A DNA stretch of 64,000 nucleotides from Taishania sp037189645 (GTDB taxonomy: Bacteria; Bacteroidota; Bacteroidia; Flavobacteriales_D; Crocinitomicaceae): positions 1-64,000 of the forward strand of contig JBBCIY010000012.1 in NCBI GenBank assembly GCA_037189645.1, in the 5' to 3' direction. Below the pieces are notes generated by a model, which was not told where the DNA came from, ran no database searches, and worked only from the letters and a program-made list of their open reading frames with translations. This document shows positions 1 through 7,744 of the stretch, in pieces (position 1 is the first letter of the stretch; each line of letters starts with the position of its first letter). The position numbers and the translations under genes are program-made.

Positions 1-17
1 GTTGCAGGATTAGAAAG

Positions 18-44
18 CCCTAAGAAGTATCAAGTTTCTTAGGG
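18..44 (+). terminator. Intrinsic terminator of an upstream gene
   Basis: A perfect 9-bp stem (CCCTAAGAA at 18-26, TTCTTAGGG at 36-44) is followed by a T-rich run from 45. It should end a gene lying left of the window, whose last codons may be the first dozen bases. Confidence 0.75.
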
Positions 45-88
45 TTTTTGTTTTTTGTAATGGTACACTCCCGCATTAAAAAAAGTAC

Positions 89-541
89 ATGAAACGCATC
101 AACGAATACAAGAAGCTGTTCCAGATTGAGAAAGAAATCAATTTAGCAGAATTAAAAACCACTTACAGAAAGCTTGTCAAACAGTGGCATCCCGATAAAT
201 TTCAGGACGGAGACCCGATGAAAGAAGAAGCGGAAGTAATGGGACAACACGTGGTGGACGGTTATCATTTTTTAGTGAGCATTGCTCCGGAAACGAAAGA
301 AGCAAATCTGGAAGAATATACACAAACCATTCAAGAATGCGGTATTTACGACTTCAAACACAAAGGTCTTTTACTGGAAATTACTTTTACGGACGGTTCG
401 GTTTATGAATATTTCGGTGTGAATGCTTCGGTCTACAAGAAGCTGATCAATTCGGATTCACAGGTGCGTTTTGCCAAACGTTCGATTTACAATAGCTTTT
501 TGTACAGAAAATCGAAGAAAGCAACGGAGGGACAGGATTAG
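89..541 (+). CDS. J-domain protein with C-terminal KTSC domain
   Basis: A 150-aa protein. Residues about 8-65 form a J-domain-like helical pair with the HPD tripeptide in 'KQWHPDKF', the motif that stimulates Hsp70 ATPase activity. Residues about 93-142 match the small KTSC domain ('LLLEITFTDGSVYEYFGV ... SIYNSFLYRK'), which occurs alone or fused to various partners and whose role is unclear. There is no signal peptide, so it is probably cytoplasmic. The gene stands alone, between the terminator at 18-44 and a non-coding stretch at 542-708. The start at 89 is chosen because the J-domain begins within a few residues. A role as a DnaK co-chaperone is inferred from the HPD motif; no partner is encoded nearby. 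Confidence 0.8.
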   Translation: MKRINEYKKLFQIEKEINLAELKTTYRKLVKQWHPDKFQDGDPMKEEAEVMGQHVVDGYHFLVSIAPETKEANLEEYTQTIQECGIYDFKHKGLLLEITFTDGSVYEYFGVNASVYKKLINSDSQVRFAKRSIYNSFLYRKSKKATEGQD

Positions 542-708
542 AAAGTCTTTAAATCCTTAAGATTCGGTATTTTCTTTTTGGAGAATAAACACTCTTAAAA
601 GAATCCCTGTGGAAGTGGGGGTAATTAGGTAGGGAAATGTCAGTAAATCTGTGGGTTGTTAATGCCTAATGAGTGTTTTATATGGTAACCGATGTTAGAA
701 GTAGGCTT

Positions 709-1077
709 TTATCTTATTCTAATAATTTTTGCATCAAAATCAGCCATTAAATATACTCTGTCAAATTCGGATTCCATTTTGTAATTTTCATTTAATTCAT
801 AAGATGCAGATGAAAGCGAACCGATTAGAAGTACAAGCCAATACTCAGAAATTTCTTTTTCGTCTTTTAGGTAAATTTTAAGCCTTGTTTCTTTTTTTCT
901 AATTACCTCTTCTAAGCGTTCTTTTGGTAAATAACCCGCTTGCCAATTTTTCTCGTTGTATGTAAAGCTTATTTGAGAATGAATTGTCGTTCTGACATTT
1001 TCAATATACTTTGGTTTTTTAACTTCAACTTGATTTTTGACACAATTAACGTAATTAGCAATTTCTTCCGCAATCAT
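709..1077 (-). CDS. Hypothetical protein, probable 3' half of a split gene
   Basis: A 122-aa product that I do not recognise. It starts four bases inside the end of the upstream 136-aa gene (ATGA overlap), directly after an A8 run. Reading one A twice there (a -1 slip), or adding one A, would join the two reading frames through 'QNEKK-MIAEE' into a protein of about 257 aa. It has no signal peptide or membrane segment and is rich in charged residues. It is either a separate translationally coupled gene or the second half of one gene interrupted by an indel; the short spacing and lack of a ribosome-binding site favour the latter. Confidence 0.55.
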   Translation of the reverse strand: MIAEEIANYVNCVKNQVEVKKPKYIENVRTTIHSQISFTYNEKNWQAGYLPKERLEEVIRKKETRLKIYLKDEKEISEYWLVLLIGSLSSASYELNENYKMESEFDRVYLMADFDAKIIRIR

Positions 1078-1484
1078 TTTTTTTCATTCTGTTTGTATTC
1101 AAGATTATCGTCGACTATTGAAATAATTCCATGAACTTTATCTTGAGGAAACATTTTTCGGTATACATTTTCCGAATATTCTATTATGGATTTTGTACGA
1201 TTATAATTCTCTGCATTTTCAGAAAATATTCTCGTATGTTCTAATCCGATAAGTTTTGATTGGTGCTCAATTATGAAGTCAGGTCTTGGCGGTTTAGGCT
1301 TGTCTACAATCTTTATTTCAGTGTCAATTTTGTATACAAATTTTCCAATTTGACAGACTTCTAAAATTTCTTTTTGTGGTAAATTGTGTTTTTCTATAAT
1401 TGGATTAATAATTTTTCCTAAACCTTCATTTTCGGTTTTAGATCTTTCAATTAAATCTCTTATGGCTTGTATATTTATTTGCAT
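1074..1484 (-). CDS. Hypothetical protein, possible nuclease-like N-terminal half
   Basis: A 136-aa product ending at an A8 tract that overlaps the next gene. Residues about 60-85 read 'RPDFIIEHQSKLIGLEHTRI', a D...E-x-H arrangement that could be part of a PD-(D/E)xK-type nuclease core; this is a motif guess, not a family match. It has no signal peptide. If the A8 shift is an artefact or a programmed slip, this is the N-terminal half of a protein of about 257 aa. It is not obviously linked to the injection-system genes, which start 1.4 kb away on the other strand. Confidence 0.5.
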   Translation of the reverse strand: MQINIQAIRDLIERSKTENEGLGKIINPIIEKHNLPQKEILEVCQIGKFVYKIDTEIKIVDKPKPPRPDFIIEHQSKLIGLEHTRIFSENAENYNRTKSIIEYSENVYRKMFPQDKVHGIISIVDDNLEYKQNEKK

Positions 1485-1530
1485 TCGTTCTGAATCTGAC
1501 TGTTAACGTTTTGCATAAAGTTATTTTTCA

Positions 1531-2520
1531 TTAGTGAGGCTGTATAGGTTTAATTTTTGTAACTTCTATCAAAAAATGGTCATCGTAAATATTAGCCTTA
1601 TTAACATTAATTGAGCTTTCAGTTGTAACAACGATAGGAATGTATATTTCTAAATCTTTGATAAAAACTGGAAACTCAATATTACTTATTAATAGCATAA
1701 AATGTTCAAATCTTTTTAGATGTTGAGATGAAGTAAAAACTAATTCACAACTTCTTTCACATTTACCTTTTTCGTACTTAGATGATAGCTTATAAATCAC
1801 TGTATCTCTTATCAGATTAATAGACGGGTCTCCTAACATTTCGAAGTAATACGGATTTTGCAAAAGTTTGGTCAAAATCTGAAGTCGTAATAATTTCTTG
1901 AAATAGACGATACTAGTACTGTCGCTCACAAATTGGTTATTGATTCTTAAGGTATCATTTATATAAAACTCTCCCCAATTTGAATATTTTATTTCAGGTT
2001 TGTTTAAATAAGTCGGACCGGAAATTACTTTTATCGTTTCATCTTTGAATTCAGTGAAAAACTGTTTGCAGTTACAACGATTGAACATCGCTGTATCTAT
2101 ATAATATGTTTTGGTGCAAAATTTAGTTTTTTGAAATTGAGTCATACTTTTTAATTCAATTAATTCATTCCCTTTCTTATTTTGATTCAAGGAGTCTATA
2201 TAACTTTCCATTTTATCAAAATAAGCAAATGATTGGTCTAAATTTCCTCTTAGCCCACTAATAATACCTGCGTTAAAGTGATAATGTCCAAGTTTCCGTA
2301 ATCTGTCTAAATATGCTTTTCGAGGGTCGATTTTACCAGAAAGGTTGGGTGCTTTCAGTGTAACATCAATCAGGCTATCAATACATTTCAGTTGGTTTTG
2401 ATTGCCAATGCAACAATCAATTTCTTTGGCAATTAAATTTCGACCTCCGTAAATCGGAATAGAATCTTGAGCAAAACAAGATACGTTTAAGAAAAGTAAA
2501 ATCGCTGTAATATAATTCAT
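1531..2520 (-). CDS. Secreted hypothetical protein
   Basis: The product is 329 aa if it starts at the internal Met at 2520, preferred over the in-frame Met at 2535 because it begins a clean signal peptide: a hydrophobic run 'ITAILLFLNVSCFAQ' ending in AQ, a common Bacteroidota signal peptidase I site. The mature part is about 310 aa and contains a CNCKQFF motif. I recognise no family. The gene is alone, and the 330 bp to its right separates it from the oppositely transcribed tape-measure gene. The protein is likely periplasmic or surface-associated. Confidence 0.6.
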   Translation of the reverse strand: MNYITAILLFLNVSCFAQDSIPIYGGRNLIAKEIDCCIGNQNQLKCIDSLIDVTLKAPNLSGKIDPRKAYLDRLRKLGHYHFNAGIISGLRGNLDQSFAYFDKMESYIDSLNQNKKGNELIELKSMTQFQKTKFCTKTYYIDTAMFNRCNCKQFFTEFKDETIKVISGPTYLNKPEIKYSNWGEFYINDTLRINNQFVSDSTSIVYFKKLLRLQILTKLLQNPYYFEMLGDPSINLIRDTVIYKLSSKYEKGKCERSCELVFTSSQHLKRFEHFMLLISNIEFPVFIKDLEIYIPIVVTTESSINVNKANIYDDHFLIEVTKIKPIQPH

Positions 2521-2851
2521 GATAATTTGATGCATTTACATGCTGTTTTCCATAATTGTACAACTTATTTATACATTCTAATTTATCAGACCCTTACTAA
2601 TCTGAATGGATTTAGTCCGGTCAATGTAAGATAATAATTTTGTTTCGAATATAACCATTTTTCAACATTCCACTCTTAACCTTTTTATTTACAGATAAAT
2701 CCGGAAAAGAACAGGTATAAATACCCTATTTTGTGCCTCAATAGTCCTTTCTAGCTAAAAAAGATTAACATTACCCTGATTTAATGCTGGTGCTTTCCTG
2801 AAAAAAATAAGTATATTTATTGCTGGTCAACCTGTTACTTAAATTGCTGAT
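2521..2851. other. Divergent intergenic region upstream of the tape-measure gene
   Basis: AT-rich spacer between two divergent genes. It holds the palindromic element at 2714-2725. I see no small reading frame, tRNA or terminator here. Confidence 0.6.
2714..2725 (+). promoter_or_regulatory. Candidate operator GGTATAAATACC, copy 1
   Basis: GGTAT and ATACC arms around AA form a near-perfect inverted repeat 126 bp before the tape-measure start. The identical 12-mer occurs at 4769-4780 before the next + strand gene, and I found it nowhere else in the window. It could bind a dimeric regulator, or the TATAAATA core could be part of a promoter. Confidence 0.4.
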
Positions 2852-4531
2852 ATGACTTTGAGCCATCACATATCCCGGCTAGTATTCGAGCTTACGTTCC
2901 CTTCAAAGGAGAAGGTTGCTCCCGGGCAAAATAAACTAACGGATCTCGTTCAGAACCACCTGACAGCTGTATTGGAAAAAGTACTGGATAAATATGACCG
3001 GCAAGACGTTCTGACCAAAATTGATACCCTTGAAATAGACATTGACGTTATTGATCTTTCGGCACCTGAAACAACAATCATCCGGCAGATCGAATCCCAG
3101 GTTGACACCCAGTTAAATAAACTCCTGGACCGCCCCGGTTCTCATGGAGTGTACACCAGGCAGATCAGCGGAAAAGATGTCACCGTGGAGCAATTCACAC
3201 ATGCAGACAGCCAGTCAGGAATTGAGCTGGTTATTTTTATTCTTAAAAACGGGCACCTTCCGTGGTGGGCGAAGGGCAATGATCTGTCCGTCAAATTAGA
3301 ACAGCAGACAGACGAGCTCATCCGCACATCCGGGGTAAGTTTCTTCAAGGCACTGAACACGAAGCTGAGATACATTAATTTCAGGAGAAGGGTGATCCAC
3401 CTGTTCTCCGGGGAACAATTGAAATGGCTTCTTTCCACCCTGCATGGCAAAACCGTATTTTCTTCCACCGTTTTTGAACGGATAGATTCCCTCGGCAAAT
3501 CATTGAAAGCTGACGTATACGAGCAACTGATCCTGGCCGCGATCCGGCAGGGCCACCCTATTAACATACAGGATATCCGTTCCGAAAATCACAGCGCGTA
3601 CTTCCAGGAACTGCAGAAAGTTGCCGAACTGCTCCATCTCCCGATCAACGAGTTTATCGGTGGTGCCAACGATCGGCCAACAGATGATCCAACGCCAGCA
3701 ACCACCAGCAGAAAGGGAAAAAGTGAAAAAAGCTCTCCGGATACCGGGCTTCCTGATGAGACCTCTTCTCACCTACCCGGGAAAGAAGATCGGTCAACAA
3801 ATGATCCACCTCATACAACCGTCAACAAAGCTGAAAAAAGCAAAACAAGCTCTCCTGATAGTGATTTTTCTGGTGAACCCCCTCTCCCTCTACCCGGAAC
3901 CGAAGGCCGGCCAACAGATGACTCACCACATGAAATGGTCAATGGGAACGAAAAAAGTGAAACGCGCTCACCAGGTACCAACGTTTCCAACCCGCTGTTA
4001 TTTAACCAGATCGATGAAGATATTGTTGACGGAATGACAGTACAGCGTGCGGGATTGGTCCTGGCCCTCCCCTTCTTAACCGCTTTTTTTAAAGAACTGG
4101 AACTATTCCAGGACAAGCAATTTGTAAACGAAGCAGCACAGCACCATGCTGTTTACCTATTGTACCACCTGGCAACCGGCAGTGAGGAATTACCAGACGA
4201 GCATCACCTGGCGTTTGAAAAGATCTGCTGCGGCCTGGATGTTACGGATCTTCTTCTGCCGTTCAAAGGTTTTTCCGCAAAAGAAAAGGAAGAGACCACC
4301 AACCTGCTTCTGTCCATTCTTGATGCATGGAAAGCATTGAAAAACAGCTCTCCCAGAGCGATACAGGAAGCTTTTCTAAGCAGGGAAGGTTATCTGAAGC
4401 AACAGGAAGACGGCTCATTAAAAGTACACATAGAGCGCCAGACACTAGACCTGCTGATCGACCGGATCCCCTGGACGATCTCCATCCTCAGAATACCTGG
4501 CAGCAATGAAATACTCTATGTAGAGTGGTGA
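2852..4531 (+). CDS. Contractile injection system tape-measure protein
   Basis: A 559-aa protein. Its N-terminus (residues 1-90: helical, 'TLEIDIDVIDL') and its C-terminal 170 aa ('AGLVLALPFLTAFFKELELF', 'HAVYLLYHLATG', 'LPWTI'-like 'RIPWTISILRIPG', 'LYVEW' at the end) match the CIS_TMP family of eCIS tape-measure proteins. Such proteins sit in the inner tube and set sheath length. Between the two domains, residues about 273-385 are a Pro/Ser/Asp-rich linker made of roughly three 39-aa repeats. The gene lies 22 kb from the other structural genes, separated by effector clusters on the opposite strand. The 12-bp palindrome upstream is shared with the next gene, hinting at joint control. Confidence 0.85.
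   Translation: MTLSHHISRLVFELTFPSKEKVAPGQNKLTDLVQNHLTAVLEKVLDKYDRQDVLTKIDTLEIDIDVIDLSAPETTIIRQIESQVDTQLNKLLDRPGSHGVYTRQISGKDVTVEQFTHADSQSGIELVIFILKNGHLPWWAKGNDLSVKLEQQTDELIRTSGVSFFKALNTKLRYINFRRRVIHLFSGEQLKWLLSTLHGKTVFSSTVFERIDSLGKSLKADVYEQLILAAIRQGHPINIQDIRSENHSAYFQELQKVAELLHLPINEFIGGANDRPTDDPTPATTSRKGKSEKSSPDTGLPDETSSHLPGKEDRSTNDPPHTTVNKAEKSKTSSPDSDFSGEPPLPLPGTEGRPTDDSPHEMVNGNEKSETRSPGTNVSNPLLFNQIDEDIVDGMTVQRAGLVLALPFLTAFFKELELFQDKQFVNEAAQHHAVYLLYHLATGSEELPDEHHLAFEKICCGLDVTDLLLPFKGFSAKEKEETTNLLLSILDAWKALKNSSPRAIQEAFLSREGYLKQQEDGSLKVHIERQTLDLLIDRIPWTISILRIPGSNEILYVEW
3671..4000 (+). repeat. Tandem 117-bp repeat inside the tape-measure gene
   Basis: Roughly 2.8 copies with exact 117-bp period (starts at 3671, 3788 and 3905) encode a 39-aa unit beginning R-P/S-T-D/N-D and ending in a Leu-Pro-Gly segment. 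Copies have diverged but none shifts the frame. Confidence 0.8.
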
Positions 4532-4855
4532 TCCTCTCTTGCTGAAAAATCATTACTATCGTCCCCTGAAAACGACCGGGCCTGGCATTCGATTTCATCC
4601 GGCCATCCATTAACAGGAGGCACTACCGGAAGATGCATCACTTTATTCCTTTGATCGTACAGATGTTCATTTATTACTACTTGAGCATGTATGTCAAAAA
4701 AGATACTATTCTTCTAATTTTGTCTTTTTTTTGAACACAACAACCGGGTAAATCTACTCAATGGATTAGGTATAAATACCTGATTTACGTATCCTTATTT
4801 CATTATTCATTTCTTTTTTTAACCTTTGATTGGCACACTCATCTGAATAACACGT
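4532..4855. other. Intergenic region between tape-measure and 501-aa gene
   Basis: 324 bp with no convincing reading frame or terminator hairpin. It contains the second copy of GGTATAAATACC. The right half is very T-rich. Confidence 0.5.
4769..4780 (+). promoter_or_regulatory. Candidate operator GGTATAAATACC, copy 2
   Basis: Identical to the 12-mer at 2714-2725 and located 75 bp before the start of the 501-aa gene. Sequences around the two copies are otherwise unlike each other, so the 12-mer itself is the conserved part. Confidence 0.4.
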
Positions 4856-6361
4856 ATGAACCGACTACAAGACTCCATTTTGAAGTTCAATTCCCGGGAG
4901 ATAAAGACGCTGGAATCATTTTACTCTTTCGGACAGGGAAAAGCGGACAAGAAGCTGAAAGTATTAAAGCTTTTAAAATCAGGTAAAAAACTATCGGAAA
5001 AAGAGGTGATAAAGTGTGTTTACGGGGAAACGGAGAATGCCAAAAGTAACTTTCGCAAGTTACTTCAACGGATGGAAGCTGACCTGGTAGGGGTCTTCAG
5101 CATGAGCTACTCTAAAAAAGAAGCCTCTAATCCTGCCAATATCATTCAGTCGGCAGAATTCCTTAAATTTCTCCAGGAAAACCAGGTAGACTCATACAAC
5201 GGAAAAATCGGGACGAAGTTCGATTTCCTGGAAAGCGATGCGCATGAGAACAGGTCTTTCATGAACCAGATCCACATCGGAAGGCTCCGGAGTGAAATCC
5301 TGTATTTCCAGGAATGCCCTTTCAATTCACTGGATAAGCTCAGAGCGGCTCATCGTTTTTCATCCTACCTTACAGAGTCAAAAATATTTTACTTAGGAGT
5401 CAAGTACTATTTTGTCAACGGGTGCTCGGATAAAGAAACGCTTATCAACCTGGACAGATTCAAAGAATTATCAGCCGGCTATTTTGAAGAAACGGATGAA
5501 CCCTGGATCGGCTTTTACTATCACCTGGGAGCCGTTGTACTCAGTTTTCTGAAAGAAGAGCACATCCCGCTCTCCTATCATGTAGACAGGCTGTTGTTCC
5601 TGATTCAAAACAACGGTTACTTAAACAGCGCGGAATATGCAGATGAAATCATTCTTTTCAGGTTTTTATCAAAAGAATATGGCCCCAAAAGAAAAAACAC
5701 AGCGGACAGCCTAACCGTCCCACCGGTCGAATTTATATTGTCCAACGGCTTTATCATGCGAAACAAAAACAAGCCTTTCAAACTGGAATTACTGGTCCGC
5801 ATGTGCCTGAACCTGGGATATCCTGAGAAAGCACTGCAGATCATCCGGATGGTAAAACGCAACAAGACGTTCACCAATCATATCAACATCAGCAGGAAAT
5901 GGGATTTTTTCGAAGTGCTGGGGTATTACCTGACCGGGGATATACTGAAAGCAAAGACCTACCTGAACAAGTTAATTTCCTGCCGCAACGGGCTGGGGAT
6001 CATAAAATTTTACTTCCCTGTAATGAAATTCATCCTGAACCAGTCATCGGTTTATTGCCAGCACGAGATAGAGGTGGAATCATACAAGAAGATGCTGTAC
6101 CGGTATGTCAGAAAGATCGAAGATGAAAACGAAACAAACCCCGCTTTGGAAAGGATCAGGAGCCAATTGCTTGTCTTAAAACAGATCATCGAATCTGAAA
6201 AATTATCCTACGAAGACTGCATCAAATACAAGCAACTGCTGGCTGAAGGGTTTTACAATCCGTGGGAGCCGGTAAAAAAAGCATGTTTTTCCATTGATGG
6301 GGTCATCACTCTGGAACATTGGCTGGATGGCCAGATGAAGCTGGTAAGAATACGTTCGTAG
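4856..6361 (+). CDS. Helical-repeat hypothetical protein
   Basis: A 501-aa soluble protein with no signal peptide. The first 90 residues resemble the N-termini of long alpha-helical Bacteroidota proteins of unknown function ('FNSREIKTLESFYSF ... SNFRKLLQRMEADLV'). The rest is predicted almost wholly helical, with TPR-like pairs such as 'LGYPEKALQIIRMVK' and 'GDILKAKTYLNKL'. It follows the tape-measure gene and shares its upstream palindrome, so it may act in assembly or regulation of the injection system; that is inference from context. Its stop abuts a remnant of the toxin-array arm on the other strand, marking the border of the effector island. Confidence 0.6.
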   Translation: MNRLQDSILKFNSREIKTLESFYSFGQGKADKKLKVLKLLKSGKKLSEKEVIKCVYGETENAKSNFRKLLQRMEADLVGVFSMSYSKKEASNPANIIQSAEFLKFLQENQVDSYNGKIGTKFDFLESDAHENRSFMNQIHIGRLRSEILYFQECPFNSLDKLRAAHRFSSYLTESKIFYLGVKYYFVNGCSDKETLINLDRFKELSAGYFEETDEPWIGFYYHLGAVVLSFLKEEHIPLSYHVDRLLFLIQNNGYLNSAEYADEIILFRFLSKEYGPKRKNTADSLTVPPVEFILSNGFIMRNKNKPFKLELLVRMCLNLGYPEKALQIIRMVKRNKTFTNHINISRKWDFFEVLGYYLTGDILKAKTYLNKLISCRNGLGIIKFYFPVMKFILNQSSVYCQHEIEVESYKKMLYRYVRKIEDENETNPALERIRSQLLVLKQIIESEKLSYEDCIKYKQLLAEGFYNPWEPVKKACFSIDGVITLEHWLDGQMKLVRIRS

Positions 6362-6372
6362 GTGTAACGCGT

Positions 6373-6502
6373 TCAAAAATGCAGGGAATTCCTGTGTTCA
6401 GGATCATCCAAAGAACGTTTTGCAAATGCTTCCAGCAGATCCGGGTTATCATCCGGCTTTTTCAGGACATCATCCGGCAGCTTGCGGAGCTTTTCTTCAA
6501 AT
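6373..6502 (-). pseudogene. Remnant of the array-1 pretoxin arm
   Basis: Bases 6398-6502 match 10052-10156 of the 979-aa toxin gene with one visible mismatch. The reading frame gives 'EEKLRKLPDDVLKK-P-DDNPDLL ... KRSLDDP', then leaves the homology and stops after ten unrelated residues at 6373. The toxin part is gone. It is the most distal and most decayed member of the cassette array. Confidence 0.8.
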
Positions 6503-6609
6503 TATAATACAATTGTTATTGGCAAGTTTGTAACCACTCCTTAAACATGTATCTTTTATGTTTTATTTTACGGAATCACCTCCTTTACTTATTTTGACTG
6601 CTATTGAGA

Positions 6610-6894
6610 TTAATCTCGTAATAAAAAATTCTTAAAGTTATTCAGAAATTCTTTAGCTTCATTTGAAGAGTCAAAATCAATCCCCCCAAAATATGTCATA
6701 TCTTCTATTAATGTCATAATTGATTGATCATTTTCCTGAAGAATATTTTCTATTTCTATAATAATCAATTTTCGCTTTTCATCGGTAATCCGACTTTTGA
6801 AATCATTCCATATGTCTTGGTCTGTTTCAAAGTCCTCCCATACATCTTGATGATAATGTCCTCCGAAAAATTGATAAATTAAACTATACTTCAT
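6610..6894 (-). CDS. CdiI_2-type immunity protein
   Basis: The product is 94 aa from the Met at 6894. An in-frame Met 12 codons upstream exists but adds residues outside the family pattern. The N-terminal 'YSLIYQFFGGHYHQDVWEDF', followed by a spaced Asp/Trp helix and an acidic helical second half, is the pattern of CdiI_2-type immunity proteins of contact-dependent inhibition systems, which bind and block a cognate toxin in the cytoplasm. No matching toxin remains beside it. It lies between a DUF4926 remnant and a toxin-arm remnant, so it is probably an orphan immunity gene kept for protection against sister strains. Confidence 0.7.
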   Translation of the reverse strand: MKYSLIYQFFGGHYHQDVWEDFETDQDIWNDFKSRITDEKRKLIIIEIENILQENDQSIMTLIEDMTYFGGIDFDSSNEAKEFLNNFKNFLLRD

Positions 6895-6969
6895 AATACT
6901 ATTATTTTTCAAGGTAAAAATCAGGATCATAAAAAAGAAGTAACCAACTGACTATCAGAAATGTTAATT

Positions 6970-7157
6970 TTATTTCTTTTCAATTTCATCTTCTTTAACT
7001 GTAAGAACTTCTATTGAATACCATCATCATCAACAAATTCAATTTCATATTCCACTGGAAAAGAATCACATATAATAAGAATCGTTCCAACAGTTCCTTT
7101 TTGAACTAGTTCACTTAACGCGATTTTAGATTTTATTACTTCGTACTCTTTAAACAT
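6970..7157 (-). pseudogene. DUF4926-like small protein, frameshifted
   Basis: From ATG at 7157 the frame reads 'MFKEYEVIKSKIALSELVQ', then 'GTVGTI' and 'YEIEFVDDDG', the pattern of DUF4926, a small SH3-like protein often found next to toxins. It hits TAG at 7011-7013. Shifting frame just before that stop recovers the expected family ending 'IEVLTVKEDEIEKK' and a TAA at 6970. A single-base change has therefore broken it. The intact length would be about 62 aa, typical for the family. It is a likely immunity remnant in array 1. Confidence 0.65.
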
Positions 7158-7180
7158 GAATCTATAGTTTTTTAGCTAGC

Positions 7181-7327
7181 TTACTTTTTCAAAAAATCTT
7201 CAAACTTACTCCAAAATTCAGGGTCAAATATAGATTCTTTATCCAACATTAAAAACATTCCTATACGCCTACTTTCCAGCTTGTCAATTTCAGAAATTCT
7301 ATTTTTGCTAATAATTAGGTGTAACAT
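7181..7327 (-). CDS. Small ORF overlapping the EndoU-type toxin end, possible immunity fragment
   Basis: A 48-aa frame starts with ATG at 7327, inside the last codons of the EndoU-type toxin cassette, and ends at 7181 ('ESIFDPEFWSKFEDFLKK'). Toxin-immunity pairs often overlap in this way, so it may be the cognate immunity gene or the fused start and end of a deleted one. I recognise no family. It is followed 23 bp later by the DUF4926 remnant. Confidence 0.35.
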   Translation of the reverse strand: MLHLIISKNRISEIDKLESRRIGMFLMLDKESIFDPEFWSKFEDFLKK

Positions 7328-7688
7328 TTATTGGATAAGCTGTTGATACTTTTCCTGCATATGTTTGATGATTTAAGGAGTAAAAATCAACTCTAATTTT
7401 TATTCCATCAATTGTACCTATCTTATAAGGTACATTATATGCACCCATTCCACTAGGAGCATATACACTATTAGCAATTTTATTTACTTCACTTATTATT
7501 TTATTATCACTCCAACTTGCAGGAAATTCAGTTTTTCCTGGCTTTCCAGAACCATGTCTATGCCTATTCAAAATATGATCCCTTCTATGCCCTACAAGAT
7601 CCGAAATAACTTTAAAAAATGATGAACATTCATCCAACTTCTTCAAGTCTCCCTTTTGGACAGCTTTGTAAAAATCAGGATCATCCAA
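7308..7688 (-). CDS. Orphan toxin C-terminus, EndoU-type nuclease
   Basis: The frame starts at a TTG within the conserved arm ('LDDPDFYKAVQKGDLKKLDE') and runs 126 aa. After the arm, residues about 20-126 carry 'RRDHILNRHRHGSGKPGKTE', 'FPASWSDNKII' and 'GTIDGIKIRVDF', which match bacterial EndoU-type RNase toxins, whose active site uses two His and a Ser/Thr. The first 73 bp of the cassette (7628-7700) are identical to 10005-10077 of the full-length toxin gene. No ATG or ribosome-binding site heads it, so it is probably silent and serves as a donor of a new C-terminus by recombination. Confidence 0.75.
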   Translation of the reverse strand: MDDPDFYKAVQKGDLKKLDECSSFFKVISDLVGHRRDHILNRHRHGSGKPGKTEFPASWSDNKIISEVNKIANSVYAPSGMGAYNVPYKIGTIDGIKIRVDFYSLNHQTYAGKVSTAYPINVTPNY

Positions 7689-7700
7689 AGAACGTTTTGC
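7628..7700 (-). repeat. Pretoxin arm, copy 2 (73 bp identical to parent)
   Basis: Identical base for base to 10005-10077. It encodes the KRSLDDPDFYK...KKLDE junction that precedes every toxin in array 1. Homology stops sharply on both sides. Confidence 0.9.
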
Positions 7701-7744
7701 GAATAGGAGGATTTAAAATTATGACTCAATTATTTGAATCAATA

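Noticed and set aside
1531..2520. Lipoprotein call for the 329-aa secreted protein (Cys in 'NVSCFAQ')
   Set aside because: Residues before the Cys do not make a good lipobox, and FAQ followed by D is a better signal peptidase I site.
3671..4000. Regular repeats that could be mistaken for a CRISPR array
   Set aside because: Units are 117 bp, contiguous, in frame within a coding sequence, and lack unique spacers.
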